From positions 1-39,240 of the forward strand of contig CABYZQ010000004.1 of the NCBI GenBank assembly GCA_902523535.1: a stretch of DNA of 39,240 bases. The letters run 5' to 3'. This DNA is from an uncultured Pelagibacteraceae bacterium (GTDB lineage: Bacteria; Pseudomonadota; Alphaproteobacteria; Pelagibacterales; AG-422-B15). Under the pieces are notes generated by a model. It ran no database searches, was not told the origin of the DNA, and worked only from the letters and a program-made list of their open reading frames with translations. Shown here one piece after another: positions 1 through 9,524 of this stretch. Position 1 is the first letter of the stretch. Every line of letters starts with the position of its first letter. The translations under genes were made by a program, and so were the position numbers.

Positions 1-1322
1 TCAGGCACAAACAAATTTTTGATGATCCAGACACAGGTATTTATGACATCGCAGAATACAAAATTATTGATCCTGAAGATGGTACAGAAGTAAGTCTTCC
101 TGATGGACTAAGACTAAAACAAAATAAACTTCATGGATCCATTAGCACACCTGGGACATACAGTATTACAATTAGAGCAATTGATGGAGCAGGCCTCTAT
201 GCTGATCATACTTTTACAATTACAGTTAAGCCTGCATCAGGGTATATAGCTGAAAAGGATACTATTGATGAAGAAGTATCATCTACTTATGAAACGGTTG
301 TCATTAAACCAAAGAAAGATTATTTAGCTGCTGTTAAAGAAACAATTAACGTTGGGTCCTTAGGTATCACTGATGAAGGCTTTACGTTGGATACAGTGTC
401 AATCGCAGATACCGCATCACTCTCAAAACCACTAAAATTCAATGGAGGTTTGAGATTGATGGATGCTGTCGCAAATGAAGTATCTGGCAATGAAGACTCC
501 GATTTATCAGTCGGTGTTAAATTAAATGACGATAACCAAAAAAATGTTGAGATGTATTCAGGAAAACTCTCTGACGGGAAAGCCTTGCCTGACTGGATAC
601 AAGTCAATCCTGAAACAGGCGAAACAACAGCCAATATGCCTGAAGGTGTGCAAGAAGTTGAAGTACAGCTTGTTGCCTTGGACAAAGACGGTAACACAAG
701 AGATATCAATATTGTTCTGGATAAAGCAAAAATTAAAAACGACCAAGAATTTGCTCGAGGTACAGTTGGTGAAACTGAGGTTGTGGTTGATAATGATGCC
801 AATGTAAATCTTATTCGTAAAACTGATGGAAGAACAAATCAAGTTGCGTCAAATAATTTAAATGCTGAAACTGATTTCCTAGGAACTATGAAACTGAGTG
901 ATATTCAATTTGATGCAGGCAAGTATGTGTTGGATGTTATCGATGATAATCAATCGAATGTAAAATTGTATAAAGCTGAGATGAAAGATGGAAGTTCTTT
1001 GCCTGCATGGATAACGATTGATCCAGAAACAGGAGCCATCTCAGCAGACCCATCAATAGGGCGAACAGGATCTGCGGCACCAGCATATTTAACAAATAGT
1101 CTTCAAGTCCTTGAGTTAAAAATTATTGCTGAAGATGAAGATGGTAAAGAGAGAATAATTGAAGTTGATATTAATCTTGATGAAATCGCTACGCCATCTG
1201 AAACTGAAGAGCAAGCTGAGGAAACTGATGAAGTTTCGTTTATTCCTCTTGATGAACAACTTAAGGTGCAGTCTCAGAAAATAGATAATTATGGCGAAAA
1301 AATTATTAGTCTTGTAAGCTAA
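1..1322 (+). CDS. C-terminal part of a large Ig/cadherin-like repeat surface protein (5' partial)
   Basis: The reading frame is open from base 3 to the TAA at 1320-1322, so the gene begins upstream of the window; the in-frame TTG at 387 is not its start. The visible 439 residues are acidic. They contain at least three beta-sandwich-like units resembling putative-Ig (He_PIG) or dystroglycan-type cadherin domains: one ending near residue 75 (GTYSITIRAIDGAG), then two with the hallmark LPxWIxxxPETG near residues 195 and 335. Proteins of this kind are usually exported adhesins or cell-surface scaffolds. The C-terminus is a short charged helix-like tail after an acidic Glu/Thr-rich linker and carries no recognisable RTX repeats. 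The gene lies 12 bases upstream of three adaptor/M50 genes on the same strand, so it is probably their substrate. The domain class is fairly sure; the function is inferred. Confidence 0.75.
   Translation, partial: RHKQIFDDPDTGIYDIAEYKIIDPEDGTEVSLPDGLRLKQNKLHGSISTPGTYSITIRAIDGAGLYADHTFTITVKPASGYIAEKDTIDEEVSSTYETVVIKPKKDYLAAVKETINVGSLGITDEGFTLDTVSIADTASLSKPLKFNGGLRLMDAVANEVSGNEDSDLSVGVKLNDDNQKNVEMYSGKLSDGKALPDWIQVNPETGETTANMPEGVQEVEVQLVALDKDGNTRDINIVLDKAKIKNDQEFARGTVGETEVVVDNDANVNLIRKTDGRTNQVASNNLNAETDFLGTMKLSDIQFDAGKYVLDVIDDNQSNVKLYKAEMKDGSSLPAWITIDPETGAISADPSIGRTGSAAPAYLTNSLQVLELKIIAEDEDGKERIIEVDINLDEIATPSETEEQAEETDEVSFIPLDEQLKVQSQKIDNYGEKIISLVS
537..1185 (+). repeat. Two diverged tandem copies of an Ig/cadherin-like domain at protein level
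   Basis: Two stretches, about 537-735 and 951-1185, encode the same plan: DDNQ then N-V-(E/K)-(M/L)-Y, a DG turn, LP(D/A)WI, (N/D)PETG, a V/L-rich strand, a D-(K/E)-DG turn, and I-x-(V/L)-x-(V/I)-x-LD. The copies are clearly homologous in protein but diverged in DNA, so this is an old duplication rather than a recent one. Such units are typical building blocks of long bacterial surface proteins. Confidence 0.6.
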
Positions 1323-1334
1323 TTCTGTAAACAA

Positions 1335-2054
1335 ATGAATAAAGTTAAAACATCGTTAGCAGCGTTTTGCTTTCTTTTTATATCTTTTGGGGCACTAGCT
1401 GAAGAAAGATCAACACGTATTTTAGTTACTGCAACTGAAGAGGCGACTTTATCAAGTGAAATTTCAGCAAAGGTCATCTCTATTCCTGTTAAGGCTGGAA
1501 GTAACTTTAGAAAATCAGATATTCTAGTTGAATTTGATTGTTCCTTTTTTGAAGCCCAAAAAGACGTTGTTCAAGCAGAACTTGATAGTGCTAGGGTAAC
1601 TTTAAAAAGCAATCAAGAGCTTGCTGCGATGAGATCTATTGGAGAGTACGAAGTTCAACTATCTCAAATAGCAGTCGATCGAGCACAATCAGAATTAAAT
1701 ATTGCGGAACTCAACACTGATCGTTGTATTATTCGAGCGCCCTATGACGGAGTCATGTCCAAAGTCTTTGTAAATGAGTACGAAAGTATTGAAAGGCAAC
1801 AGCCATTGATTGAAATTATTGGGTCAGGCACGTTGGAGGCAAAACTTATGATATCAAGTAAATGGCTTTCATGGTTATCTGAAGGATATCCTCTAAGTAT
1901 AGTTATTGATGAGAATGGCTTAGAGTATAGTGCACAAATACATTCTTTGGGTGCAGATATAGACCCGGTGAGTCAGACGATTGATGCTACCGCACAATTT
2001 GATAAAAATTATGAGTCATTACTTCCAGGAATGAGTGGGACAGCAACGTTTTGA
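1335..2054 (+). CDS. Periplasmic adaptor (HlyD/RND membrane-fusion-protein type), short form
   Basis: This 239-residue protein starts with a clear Sec signal peptide (about residues 1-22, ending ALA before EE). It then has the membrane-fusion-protein layout: a biotinyl-lipoyl-like half (TLSSEISAKV, VKAGSNFRKSDILVEFD), a helical hairpin rich in Ala, Glu and Gln (about residues 70-115), the second lipoyl half (APYDGVMSKVFV) and a beta-barrel domain ending LLPGMSGTATF. The family bridges an inner-membrane pump to an outer-membrane channel. It is short for the family and has no membrane anchor of its own. It lies 12 bases after the Ig-like gene, and its TGA overlaps the TTG start of the next gene (TTGA), so the two are translationally coupled. 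No pump or TolC-type channel is visible in the window. Confidence 0.8.
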   Translation: MNKVKTSLAAFCFLFISFGALAEERSTRILVTATEEATLSSEISAKVISIPVKAGSNFRKSDILVEFDCSFFEAQKDVVQAELDSARVTLKSNQELAAMRSIGEYEVQLSQIAVDRAQSELNIAELNTDRCIIRAPYDGVMSKVFVNEYESIERQQPLIEIIGSGTLEAKLMISSKWLSWLSEGYPLSIVIDENGLEYSAQIHSLGADIDPVSQTIDATAQFDKNYESLLPGMSGTATF

Positions 2055-3394
2055 ATGATAATTCTTCAATAAAAATTGCACGACTAATTACACTTGAAAA
2101 AAAGTTTCGTAACGCTGAAAGTGAAACAGAACTTGGTTTTATTTGTGCAAACGAATTACGGAGTATAGTTGACTATAATTTCTTATTTCTTCTCAACAGA
2201 TCAAGCATAAACCGGCTTAAAGTGAATACTATTTCTGATTTATCAGTCATTGATAGAACTGCTCCAACCGTTACCTTTATTGAGGGATTGCTCAATAAGA
2301 AAGGAATGATCAATAGTGATGAAGTATCTGCAATCAGTCTTCAATCCCTTGATTTAGATAAAGTAAATCTAAGCATTCCTGAAAATTTTCCAAATCATTT
2401 AGTTTTTGTTCCTTTGTCTTCACGAATAGAAAAAAATATTGGTTACTTAGTTCTTGTAAGAACAGAACCAGTTACAAGTTCAGAAAAAGATTTACTATTA
2501 CATATCTCTGAAAGCTTTAGTCACGCGCTTACTGCTTTCGGTTCAAAAAAAACAGTTTTAAAAAGTATCAGTCGTATATTTACAGGGTGGGTAAAGTGGC
2601 TAGTGATTGTATCCATAACTGTGGTGATGTTCTTTCCTATCAGCATGTCAGCTTTGGCGCCTGTAGAGGTGGTTGCAAAAGATCAAACTATTGTCACATC
2701 ACCTGTGAACGGTGTTGTTGAAAAAGTTTTAATCAAGACCAACGAAAATGTAAAACCAGGCACGGAACTAGTTAAACTGGATGATTTAAACTTTAAAAAT
2801 CAGTATGAAATTGCACTTCAAAAACTTGAAGTAGCTGAAGCCGAGCTATTAAGAGTTAAGCAGTCATCATTTTCAAATGAAGATGATAAAGCACGCCTGG
2901 TTGAGCTTTCAACCGAAGTAGGGTTAAGAAAAAAAGAAGCCGCCTACGCAGAAGAGCAATTGAAGTATTCAATCATCTCTGCAGAGCGAGAAGGTATAGC
3001 AGTAGTTGAAGACTTTACTGATTGGCAAGGGAGACCTGTTACCATTGGCGAAAAAATATTAACTATAGCTGATCCTCAAAGCATCGAATTTCAAATCTTT
3101 TTGCCTACAAAAGATTCTCTTTTGATTAAAAAAGAAGCCAGAGTAAAAGTGTTTTTAGATAGTGACCCTCTTAATTCTCTTGAAGGAGAAGTCTTGCGTA
3201 CTTCATATAAGCCTGCTCTTACGGCTGAGAATATTTTAGCATATCAAATTTTTGCAAAATTAGATGAAAATCAAGGTGAGATTCCAAGAATAGGTTTGCG
3301 TGGAACTGCTAAAATTTATGGCGAAAAGACGAGTATTTTTTATTACATATTCCGCGTACCTATAAATCTTACGAGACAATTTTTAGGATTTTAG
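2051..3394 (+). CDS. GAF-like plus transmembrane plus HlyD-type adaptor protein
   Basis: This 447-residue protein has three parts. Residues 1-165 look like a GAF-type alpha/beta sensory fold (helix, then beta strands such as NHLVFVPLSS and IGYLVLVRTE). Residues about 181-203 form one membrane span. Residues 205-430 are a HlyD-like lipoyl/hairpin/barrel unit (TSPVNGVVEKVLIKTNENVK, then a long Glu/Ala-rich helix). The GAF part should be cytoplasmic and the adaptor part periplasmic. The start is a TTG whose last two bases are shared with the TGA of the preceding gene; the nearby ATG at 2055 is out of frame. The M50 gene starts at the base after this gene's TAG. The architecture suggests an adaptor that senses or docks to something in the cytoplasm. 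Ligand and partner are unknown. Confidence 0.75.
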   Translation: MNDNSSIKIARLITLEKKFRNAESETELGFICANELRSIVDYNFLFLLNRSSINRLKVNTISDLSVIDRTAPTVTFIEGLLNKKGMINSDEVSAISLQSLDLDKVNLSIPENFPNHLVFVPLSSRIEKNIGYLVLVRTEPVTSSEKDLLLHISESFSHALTAFGSKKTVLKSISRIFTGWVKWLVIVSITVVMFFPISMSALAPVEVVAKDQTIVTSPVNGVVEKVLIKTNENVKPGTELVKLDDLNFKNQYEIALQKLEVAEAELLRVKQSSFSNEDDKARLVELSTEVGLRKKEAAYAEEQLKYSIISAEREGIAVVEDFTDWQGRPVTIGEKILTIADPQSIEFQIFLPTKDSLLIKKEARVKVFLDSDPLNSLEGEVLRTSYKPALTAENILAYQIFAKLDENQGEIPRIGLRGTAKIYGEKTSIFYYIFRVPINLTRQFLGF

Positions 3395-5500
3395 ATGACT
3401 GTTCCATACTTAAGACAAGATTTGAAATTGAGTGAGGGTCCCAAAAAAGAGGACGGCTCTTCGTCGTGGCTACTTTATGATTCTTTGAGAAACAAATATT
3501 TTTCAATCAATAAAAATGCTTTTGATCTTTTAAAAAACTGGTCAAGTGGATCTCAATTAGATGATTTCATAAAAAAAATTAATGAAATTAACTTATTGGT
3601 AAGTGAAGAAGAAATAAATGAGTTTATCAATTTTCTTGATCAAAATAATTTGACAATCAAAAAGACCAGTGAAGAAGTAAAGTCTTTGGTGGTTCAAAAA
3701 AACAAAACGAATAAACATTGGTTACTTAAACTCATTCACAATTATCTATTTTTCAAAATACCTTTATTAAGACCAGGCACTTGGCTCCAAAGAACTTTAC
3801 CTATTGCCATGTTCTTAAGCTCATTAACAGTCAGACGAATTATTTATGGTTTAGGAATAATTGGAATATTTCTGACAATAACTAATTATGAGAAATTTCT
3901 CTCAACCTTTTCATATTTTTATAATATTAATGGCTTGATCTTGTTTGGAATTACGATCATTTTTGTGAAAGCTTTACATGAGTTAGGTCATGCTTATGTA
4001 GCTACATATTATAAGTGTAAAGTTTCATCTATTGGCCTAGCTATGCTGGTGTTTTTTCCATTTTTATATACAGATACATCCGATGCCTGGAAACTCACTG
4101 ACCACAGAAAGCGATTACTAATAAATTTTGCAGGCATGTTAACTGAACTGCACCTAGCCTTGATTGCTACATTTGTATGGGCTGTATTTCCTGAGGGCAT
4201 TATGAAAAGTGCAGCATTTTTCATTGCTACATCAAGTTGGATTTCATCTTTATTGATCAACATAAGTCCTTTTATGAGGTTTGATGGCTATTATGTGCTC
4301 TCTGATTTTCTAAAAGCTGAAAACTTGCAACCGCGTTCATTTGCTTTAGGTCGATGGCAGATAAGAGAGTGGCTCTTTGGTTTTAAATTTCAGCCACCAG
4401 AACAGTTGATCGATAACAGAAGGTGGACTTTTATAATTTATGCATGGGCTACGTGGATTTATCGTTTCTTTATTTTTATTGGTATTGCATTATTGGTTTA
4501 TTATTTAACATTTAAAATATTAGGAATTATTTTATTTGTAATAGAAATTGTGTGGTTCATTTTATTGCCGATCGCTAGAGAAGTTATTCAATGGTGGAAG
4601 CTTAGAAAGTCGATGAAATTCAATAGATCTTCTATGAGGTCAATCGTCTTGTTCACAGTATTTATGTTTGCCATGCTTGTTCCATGGCGCACATCCCTAA
4701 GTTTGCCAGCTGTTATTGAAGAAGGTATTGTTCTTGATATTTTTGCATCAGAAGACTCCAAGATAAGAAAGGTCAATGTTTCACATAATCAGTATGTAGC
4801 TGAGGGAGACTTGCTAGTTGTTATGACCAGTCCTTTGATCTCTAATAAAGTTGAAAAAGCAATAGATCGCGTAAAAATGATACAGCAAAAACTTGATCGT
4901 AGAGTGGGATCAAAGCTTGATCTTAGCAATCTATTAATACTTGAGAATGAGTTACAAAAAGAGATTGAAATTTTGAATTCATTGAAAGAAGAAAATAAAG
5001 CTTTATCAATTTATGCACCATCAGATGGCATAATAAAAGATCTGATAAGTCTAAACGCTAATCAATGGGTAAATAAAAAAGATAAGCTATTTTCAATTGT
5101 TCAGTCAGAAGAAGTGCAAGTAATAGCTTTTGTTAGCGAGACAGATCTTGATAAAATAAAAAAAGTTTCAAGTGGTTACTTTCATGCAAAAAATAATGAA
5201 TTTGCGAAAGTCAAAGTCGAATTAGTATCATCAAATGAAACTTCAACCGAAGAGTTGCCGTATTTAGCTTTGACTTCAACTTATGGAGGCACAATCGCAT
5301 CAAGAGAAATACTTGGAAAGAAAAAAGTTCAGAGACCTGAAAATGCTCTTTATCAACTAAATTTCACTTCTTCAGAGAGTCCAAAAGATTTACAGTGGCA
5401 GACAGCTGGATCTGTTAAAATAGATTCAGAAAATTATAATATTTTTCAAAATATATTTAATGCTACTACCTCAATACTCATTCAGGAAAGTGGATTTTAG
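3395..5500 (+). CDS. PqqD-like / M50 (site-2-protease type) membrane peptidase / HlyD-like fusion
   Basis: This 701-residue protein has a PqqD-like peptide-docking region (about residues 15-95). A polytopic M50 metalloprotease domain follows (about 130-430), with the zinc motif HELGH at residues 195-199 and the third-ligand motif PFMRFDGYY, with Asp near residue 297. After the last membrane span (about 420-437) comes a periplasmic lipoyl/barrel adaptor domain (about 440-690). Both catalytic signatures are intact, so proteolysis within or near the membrane is plausible. PqqD-like domains bind peptide substrates in other systems. With the two adaptors and the Ig-like protein upstream, it probably exports, clips or anchors that protein; this is inference. 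Its TAG overlaps the convergent ureG stop by 3 bases, so the transcripts overlap at their ends. Confidence 0.85.
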   Translation: MTVPYLRQDLKLSEGPKKEDGSSSWLLYDSLRNKYFSINKNAFDLLKNWSSGSQLDDFIKKINEINLLVSEEEINEFINFLDQNNLTIKKTSEEVKSLVVQKNKTNKHWLLKLIHNYLFFKIPLLRPGTWLQRTLPIAMFLSSLTVRRIIYGLGIIGIFLTITNYEKFLSTFSYFYNINGLILFGITIIFVKALHELGHAYVATYYKCKVSSIGLAMLVFFPFLYTDTSDAWKLTDHRKRLLINFAGMLTELHLALIATFVWAVFPEGIMKSAAFFIATSSWISSLLINISPFMRFDGYYVLSDFLKAENLQPRSFALGRWQIREWLFGFKFQPPEQLIDNRRWTFIIYAWATWIYRFFIFIGIALLVYYLTFKILGIILFVIEIVWFILLPIAREVIQWWKLRKSMKFNRSSMRSIVLFTVFMFAMLVPWRTSLSLPAVIEEGIVLDIFASEDSKIRKVNVSHNQYVAEGDLLVVMTSPLISNKVEKAIDRVKMIQQKLDRRVGSKLDLSNLLILENELQKEIEILNSLKEENKALSIYAPSDGIIKDLISLNANQWVNKKDKLFSIVQSEEVQVIAFVSETDLDKIKKVSSGYFHAKNNEFAKVKVELVSSNETSTEELPYLALTSTYGGTIASREILGKKKVQRPENALYQLNFTSSESPKDLQWQTAGSVKIDSENYNIFQNIFNATTSILIQESGF

Positions 5501-6117
5501 TTTATTTCAAGACCGCCCTCAGTTTTGAGAAACTCAGCAACATTTTCTATACCCTTATTATTCTTCATTTCACCGAAAATATAAGGCATGCCTGATCGGG
5601 CAGTTTCAACATCTAATTTCATTTGATCCAAATCAACATTTACGTGATTTGCTAAATCGGTTTTATTGATAATTAGTAAATCAGATTTTTTTATTGCTGG
5701 CCCACCTTTACGAGGAATATCACCCCCCATTCCAACATCAATCACATAGATTGATAAATCTACTAACTCTGGACTAAACGTTGCAGCTAAATTATCTCCA
5801 CCCGACTCAATTAATAGCAATTGTAAATCAGGAAATTTTTGTTTCATTTCCTCTACAGCCAATAGGTTAATCGAGGCATCCTCTCGAATTGCGGTATGAG
5901 GGCATCCACCTGTTTCAACCCCTTTAATTCTCTCTATTGGCAAAACTTGAGCTCTCATTAAATACTCGGCGTCTTCGATGGTGTAAATATCATTTGATAT
6001 AACTGCCATTGAAATATTTTTAGATAAATTTTTGCACAAAGCCTCAGTAAGACTTGTTTTACCAGCACCTACTGGACCGCCGATACCAATTTTTAAAGGA
6101 CCTCGAAAATTATTCAT
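5497..6117 (-). CDS. ureG: Urease accessory GTPase UreG
   Basis: UreG is a cytoplasmic SIMIBI-class GTPase that powers nickel delivery into urease together with UreD, UreF and UreE. The 206 residues are standard length. The P-loop ([10 protein letters not shown]) lies at residues 13-22, the metal-binding Cys-Pro-His ([11 protein letters not shown]) at C72-H74, a [10 protein letters not shown] switch motif follows, and the guanine-specificity NKTD is present. It starts at ATG 6117, overlapping the ureF stop as ATGA, and is the last gene of the leftward urease operon. Its stop overlaps that of the convergent M50 gene. Confidence 0.97.
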   Translation of the reverse strand: MNNFRGPLKIGIGGPVGAGKTSLTEALCKNLSKNISMAVISNDIYTIEDAEYLMRAQVLPIERIKGVETGGCPHTAIREDASINLLAVEEMKQKFPDLQLLLIESGGDNLAATFSPELVDLSIYVIDVGMGGDIPRKGGPAIKKSDLLIINKTDLANHVNVDLDQMKLDVETARSGMPYIFGEMKNNKGIENVAEFLKTEGGLEIN

Positions 6118-6773
6118 GTGACGTAAATTCTGGATGTAAGATTTTCATGTTTCATACTGTAAATATCTGCACAAAACATGGAACTGCGTAAATCATCTAA
6201 GCTATAGTCTTTCATCGTATTATGGAAACTTTTCATCATTCCAAGAAATGACACCATACAATCTTGGCCATCTTTCTGGCTTAAAGGTATATGTTTAACG
6301 CACATATTAATTAAGTTTGCGATGAATGATTGAATATAAAAGTCAACCAAATCATCAAAGGCAATATGAAATTTAATTCCTGCTTGAGCAATACAGACTG
6401 GAAAAGCAGTCTCATTATTTATTGTATAGCCCCAACTCTCAGACATGATTTTTCTGAAGGCGTCACCCATTTTGAGTGTTTCAAGCTGACGTTCCTTGGA
6501 TGAGCAACTTGCAAGCACTAATTCATTTACATAAATTCCATCATAGGTAGCCTTGATAAAGATATACTCATTTCTGCATGTTCCCTCAAAGAGAATACTT
6601 TTAATAAATTCCAATACGTCATTTTTATTTTTGATAAGCTTATCATCAATTAAAGCCTCGAGACCATGCGAATATGCGTATGAACCAATAGGAAATGAAG
6701 ACGAAAACCAAAGATGTAAAATTTGATGAGATTTTAAATCTGATAAGTTTTTACTTTTAATGCTTGTGACCAT
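6114..6773 (-). CDS. ureF: Urease accessory protein UreF
   Basis: UreF bridges UreD and UreG in the urease maturation complex and gates nickel transfer. The protein is all-helical. The family signature [16 protein letters not shown] lies near the N-terminus, followed by diverged helices and a C-terminus near [10 protein letters not shown] chose the ATG at 6773 (219 residues) over the upstream in-frame TTG at 6821 because the family alignment begins close to it and the longer form would sit deep inside ureE. It overlaps the ureE 3' end by 17 bases and ureG by 4, so translation is coupled. Confidence 0.92.
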   Translation of the reverse strand: MVTSIKSKNLSDLKSHQILHLWFSSSFPIGSYAYSHGLEALIDDKLIKNKNDVLEFIKSILFEGTCRNEYIFIKATYDGIYVNELVLASCSSKERQLETLKMGDAFRKIMSESWGYTINNETAFPVCIAQAGIKFHIAFDDLVDFYIQSFIANLINMCVKHIPLSQKDGQDCMVSFLGMMKSFHNTMKDYSLDDLRSSMFCADIYSMKHENLTSRIYVT

Positions 6774-7200
6774 GCGTTCTTCCCATACCGTAAGCCCCTC
6801 CTTCAGGATTAAATTGTTCAATCACAGATTTTGTCTGCCCCCCAAGTCTTCTCACCATATCCTCAATTATATGGTCACTTTGTATTAGAATTCTTGTAGC
6901 TTCAATCTGACAGGGGATATGTCTATTCCCAATATGCCATATTAATTTATTTAAATCTTCTGACTTGATCTCAATTAAGTTTTCTTTTTTTGATTTTACA
7001 GTAATTAATTTTCCACTCTCAAGTTTGAACGCTTGATTACTCAGGACTGATCTCATCTCTTCAAGATCAACAAGAAATTCATGACCTTTGTCAGAAACTA
7101 ACTTTTTGCGTCGCATGAATCTCTCCTCATAAGATAGCGAAATTGTATCAACCTCTTCAGAGGGATCACAGTTACTTAATATTAAATTACAAATTTCCAT
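6757..7200 (-). CDS. ureE: Urease accessory nickel metallochaperone UreE
   Basis: UreE binds nickel and hands it to UreG for insertion into urease. The 147-residue protein has the expected N-terminal beta domain with RR(K)K (residues 30-33) and a ferredoxin-like C-terminal domain. That domain carries HIGNRHIPCQI around residues 89-99, which includes the conserved dimer-interface His. The tail is short and His-containing (GRTHGHKH), giving modest extra metal binding compared with the His-rich Klebsiella tail. The gene starts two bases after the ureC stop. Confidence 0.93.
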   Translation of the reverse strand: MEICNLILSNCDPSEEVDTISLSYEERFMRRKKLVSDKGHEFLVDLEEMRSVLSNQAFKLESGKLITVKSKKENLIEIKSEDLNKLIWHIGNRHIPCQIEATRILIQSDHIIEDMVRRLGGQTKSVIEQFNPEGGAYGMGRTHGHKH

Positions 7201-7202
7201 AA

Positions 7203-8909
7203 TCAGTACATAAAATATCTTTGTGCCATTGGCAGTTCTTTAGCTGGTTCACATGTTATAATTTCTCCATTTGCCCTAACCTCATATGTTTCAGGATTTA
7301 CATCTATAGTTGGACAAACATCATTTAAAACCATATCTTTTTTTGAAATTGACCTTGTATTGCTTACCGGCAGCATGCTTTTTTGTATATTGAGATGATT
7401 AAGGCTGCCTGCCTCCAGAGAACTCTTGCTGACAAAAGTTATCGATGAGCTTTCAAGCGATCTTCCATAACTTCCAAACATTGGGCGGGTATATACAGGT
7501 TGGGGAGTTGGAATCGATGCATTTGGATCGCCCATTTGTGCGCAGGCAATACTCCCACCCATTATTACAATCTCAGGCTTAACACCAAAGAAAGCTGGGT
7601 CCCAGATAACGATATCTGCTCTTTTATTTTTTTCGAGACTGCCAACATAGGAAGAAATTCCATGAGCAATTGACGGATTTATTGTATATTTTGCAAGGTA
7701 TCGTTTGACTCTTAAATTATCATTATCGCCTTGCTCTTCAGACAGTCTTCCTCGTTGGACTTTCATTTTATGAGCTGTTTGCCATGTTCTAATAATAACC
7801 TCACCAACACGTCCCATAGCTTGACTGTCAGATGCGATGATTGAGAAAGCACCCATATCGTGTAATATGTCTTCAGCAGCCATCGTTTCTCTCCGTATTC
7901 TACTTTCAGCAAATGCTACGTCTTCAGGTATTGATTTATCAAGGTGATGGCAAACCATCAGCATATCTAAATGCTCTTCAACAGTGTTAACAGTAAATGG
8001 TCGTGTCGGATTAGTTGAAGATGGCAAAACATACGGTTCACCGCAAATTTTTATTATATCAGGCGCGTGTCCACCACCTGCACCCTCAGTATGAAATGTA
8101 TGAATGGTTCTTTTATTAATTGCATTTATTGTATTTTCTACAAAGCCACTTTCATTGAGCGTATCAGTATGTATCATGACCTGAACGTCGAATTTATCAG
8201 CAACATTTAAACAATTATCAATTGCACCAGGAGTAGAGCCCCAGTCCTCATGAAGTTTAAGAGCAGCTGCTCCACCAAGAACTTGTTCCTCTAAACCTGA
8301 AGGCAACGAAGAATTTCCTTTGCCTGCATAAGCTAAATTCATCGAGAAAGCATCAGATGATTGAAGCATTCTGCCGATGTGCCATGGCCCCGGCGTGCAA
8401 GTAGTTGCTAATGTTCCATGTGCAGGTCCAGTACCTCCACCCAGCATCGTAGTAATGCCAGAATGTAAGGCGTCATCAATTTGCTGAGGACATATGAAAT
8501 GTATATGACTGTCAAAGCCGCCCGCCGTTACAATTTTACCTTCACCTGCAATAACCTCAGTACCTGGACCAATTATAATATCCACACCGGGTTGTGTATC
8601 AGGGTTACCAGCTTTTCCAATATGGTCAATATTTCCGTTCTTTAGTCCAATATCTGCTTTATATATCCCGGTGACATCTAGAATCAGAGCATTTGTAATA
8701 ACTGTGTCTACGGCTCCATCACTTCTTGAAACCTGAGACTGTCCCATGCCATCGCGAATAACTTTGCCGCCACCAAACTTAACTTCCTCACCATAGATTG
8801 TGAGGTCTTTTTCAACCTCTATGAAAAGTTCAGTATCTGCTAACCTTACTTTATCCCCTGTTGTGGGGCCATACATAGCTGCATAAGATTGTCTTGGAAT
8901 TTTTTTCAT
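7203..8909 (-). CDS. ureC: Urease subunit alpha UreC (catalytic)
   Basis: UreC hydrolyses urea to ammonia and carbamate at a dinuclear nickel centre. All catalytic residues of the family are present: nickel ligands H135 and H137, the carbamylated K218 (ALKLHEDWG), H247, H273 ([12 protein letters not shown]), flap C320 and H321, and D361 (ASDSQAMGR). Length (568 residues) and numbering match Klebsiella UreC with a one-residue offset, so the enzyme should be active. The ATG overlaps the ureB TGA (ATGA). Separate UreA, UreB and UreC subunits are the usual bacterial arrangement. Confidence 0.99.
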   Translation of the reverse strand: MKKIPRQSYAAMYGPTTGDKVRLADTELFIEVEKDLTIYGEEVKFGGGKVIRDGMGQSQVSRSDGAVDTVITNALILDVTGIYKADIGLKNGNIDHIGKAGNPDTQPGVDIIIGPGTEVIAGEGKIVTAGGFDSHIHFICPQQIDDALHSGITTMLGGGTGPAHGTLATTCTPGPWHIGRMLQSSDAFSMNLAYAGKGNSSLPSGLEEQVLGGAAALKLHEDWGSTPGAIDNCLNVADKFDVQVMIHTDTLNESGFVENTINAINKRTIHTFHTEGAGGGHAPDIIKICGEPYVLPSSTNPTRPFTVNTVEEHLDMLMVCHHLDKSIPEDVAFAESRIRRETMAAEDILHDMGAFSIIASDSQAMGRVGEVIIRTWQTAHKMKVQRGRLSEEQGDNDNLRVKRYLAKYTINPSIAHGISSYVGSLEKNKRADIVIWDPAFFGVKPEIVIMGGSIACAQMGDPNASIPTPQPVYTRPMFGSYGRSLESSSITFVSKSSLEAGSLNHLNIQKSMLPVSNTRSISKKDMVLNDVCPTIDVNPETYEVRANGEIITCEPAKELPMAQRYFMY

Positions 8910-9214
8910 TTAATTTTTCCCATGACTTTTTTATTAAACCCAAATATTTTTTTTAGTCCCTGTATTTCTATAAGCTCAACATCTCTTGTTTGCCCAGGTT
9001 CAAACCTTACTGCGGTTCCAGATGAAATGTTTAGTCTCATGCCTAAAGATTTCTTTCTATCAAATTCAAGACTTTCATTTACTTCAGCAAAATGATAGTG
9101 GCTACCGACTTGAATTGGACGATCACCAGTGTTGGAGACTTTCATTGTCAAACTCACTAAATCTTTATTTAAAATTATTTCACTGTCACTTGTAATTATT
9201 TCTCCTGGAATCAT
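8906..9214 (-). CDS. ureB: Urease subunit beta UreB
   Basis: This 102-residue structural subunit of the (UreABC)3 urease has the family start MIPGEII, the core [17 protein letters not shown] near residues 26-42, the LGMRLNI strand and the [13 protein letters not shown] segment. It begins 7 bases after the ureA stop and overlaps ureC by 4 bases. Confidence 0.98.
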   Translation of the reverse strand: MIPGEIITSDSEIILNKDLVSLTMKVSNTGDRPIQVGSHYHFAEVNESLEFDRKKSLGMRLNISSGTAVRFEPGQTRDVELIEIQGLKKIFGFNKKVMGKIK

Positions 9215-9221
9215 ATAATTC

Positions 9222-9524
9222 TTACCTTATGGGTTTATGTACAGTGACTAACTTTGTTCCATCTGGAAAAGTTGCTTCTGTCTGCACTTCGGCAATCATT
9301 TCAGCAACTCCTTCCATACAGTCATCTTTTTTTAATACATGTGCTGCACTTTCCATTAATTCAGCTACAGATTTGCCGTCCCTTGCACCTTCAACAACAT
9401 AATCAGAAATAATTGATACGGCTTCAGGGTAATTTAATTTAACGCCACGGTCTAACCTCTTTCGAGCGACTATTGCAGCCATGCTGACCATCATTTTATC
9501 AATCTCTCTTGGAGAAAGCTTCAC
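9222..9524 (-). CDS. ureA: Urease subunit gamma UreA
   Basis: This small structural urease subunit has the motifs [26 protein letters not shown] and [19 protein letters not shown] longer frame from a GTG at 9536 exists, but UreA proteins begin at MxLSPRE. I therefore take the GTG at 9524, whose last two bases overlap the ureD TGA (GTGA coupling). This gives the canonical 100 residues. Confidence 0.96.
   Translation of the reverse strand: MKLSPREIDKMMVSMAAIVARKRLDRGVKLNYPEAVSIISDYVVEGARDGKSVAELMESAAHVLKKDDCMEGVAEMIAEVQTEATFPDGTKLVTVHKPIR

Noticed and set aside
320..842. Open frames antisense or shifted inside the Ig-like gene
   Set aside because: They overlap the clearly coding + strand frame, encode low-complexity Ser/Thr/Phe-rich sequence and have no ribosome-binding site or family likeness.
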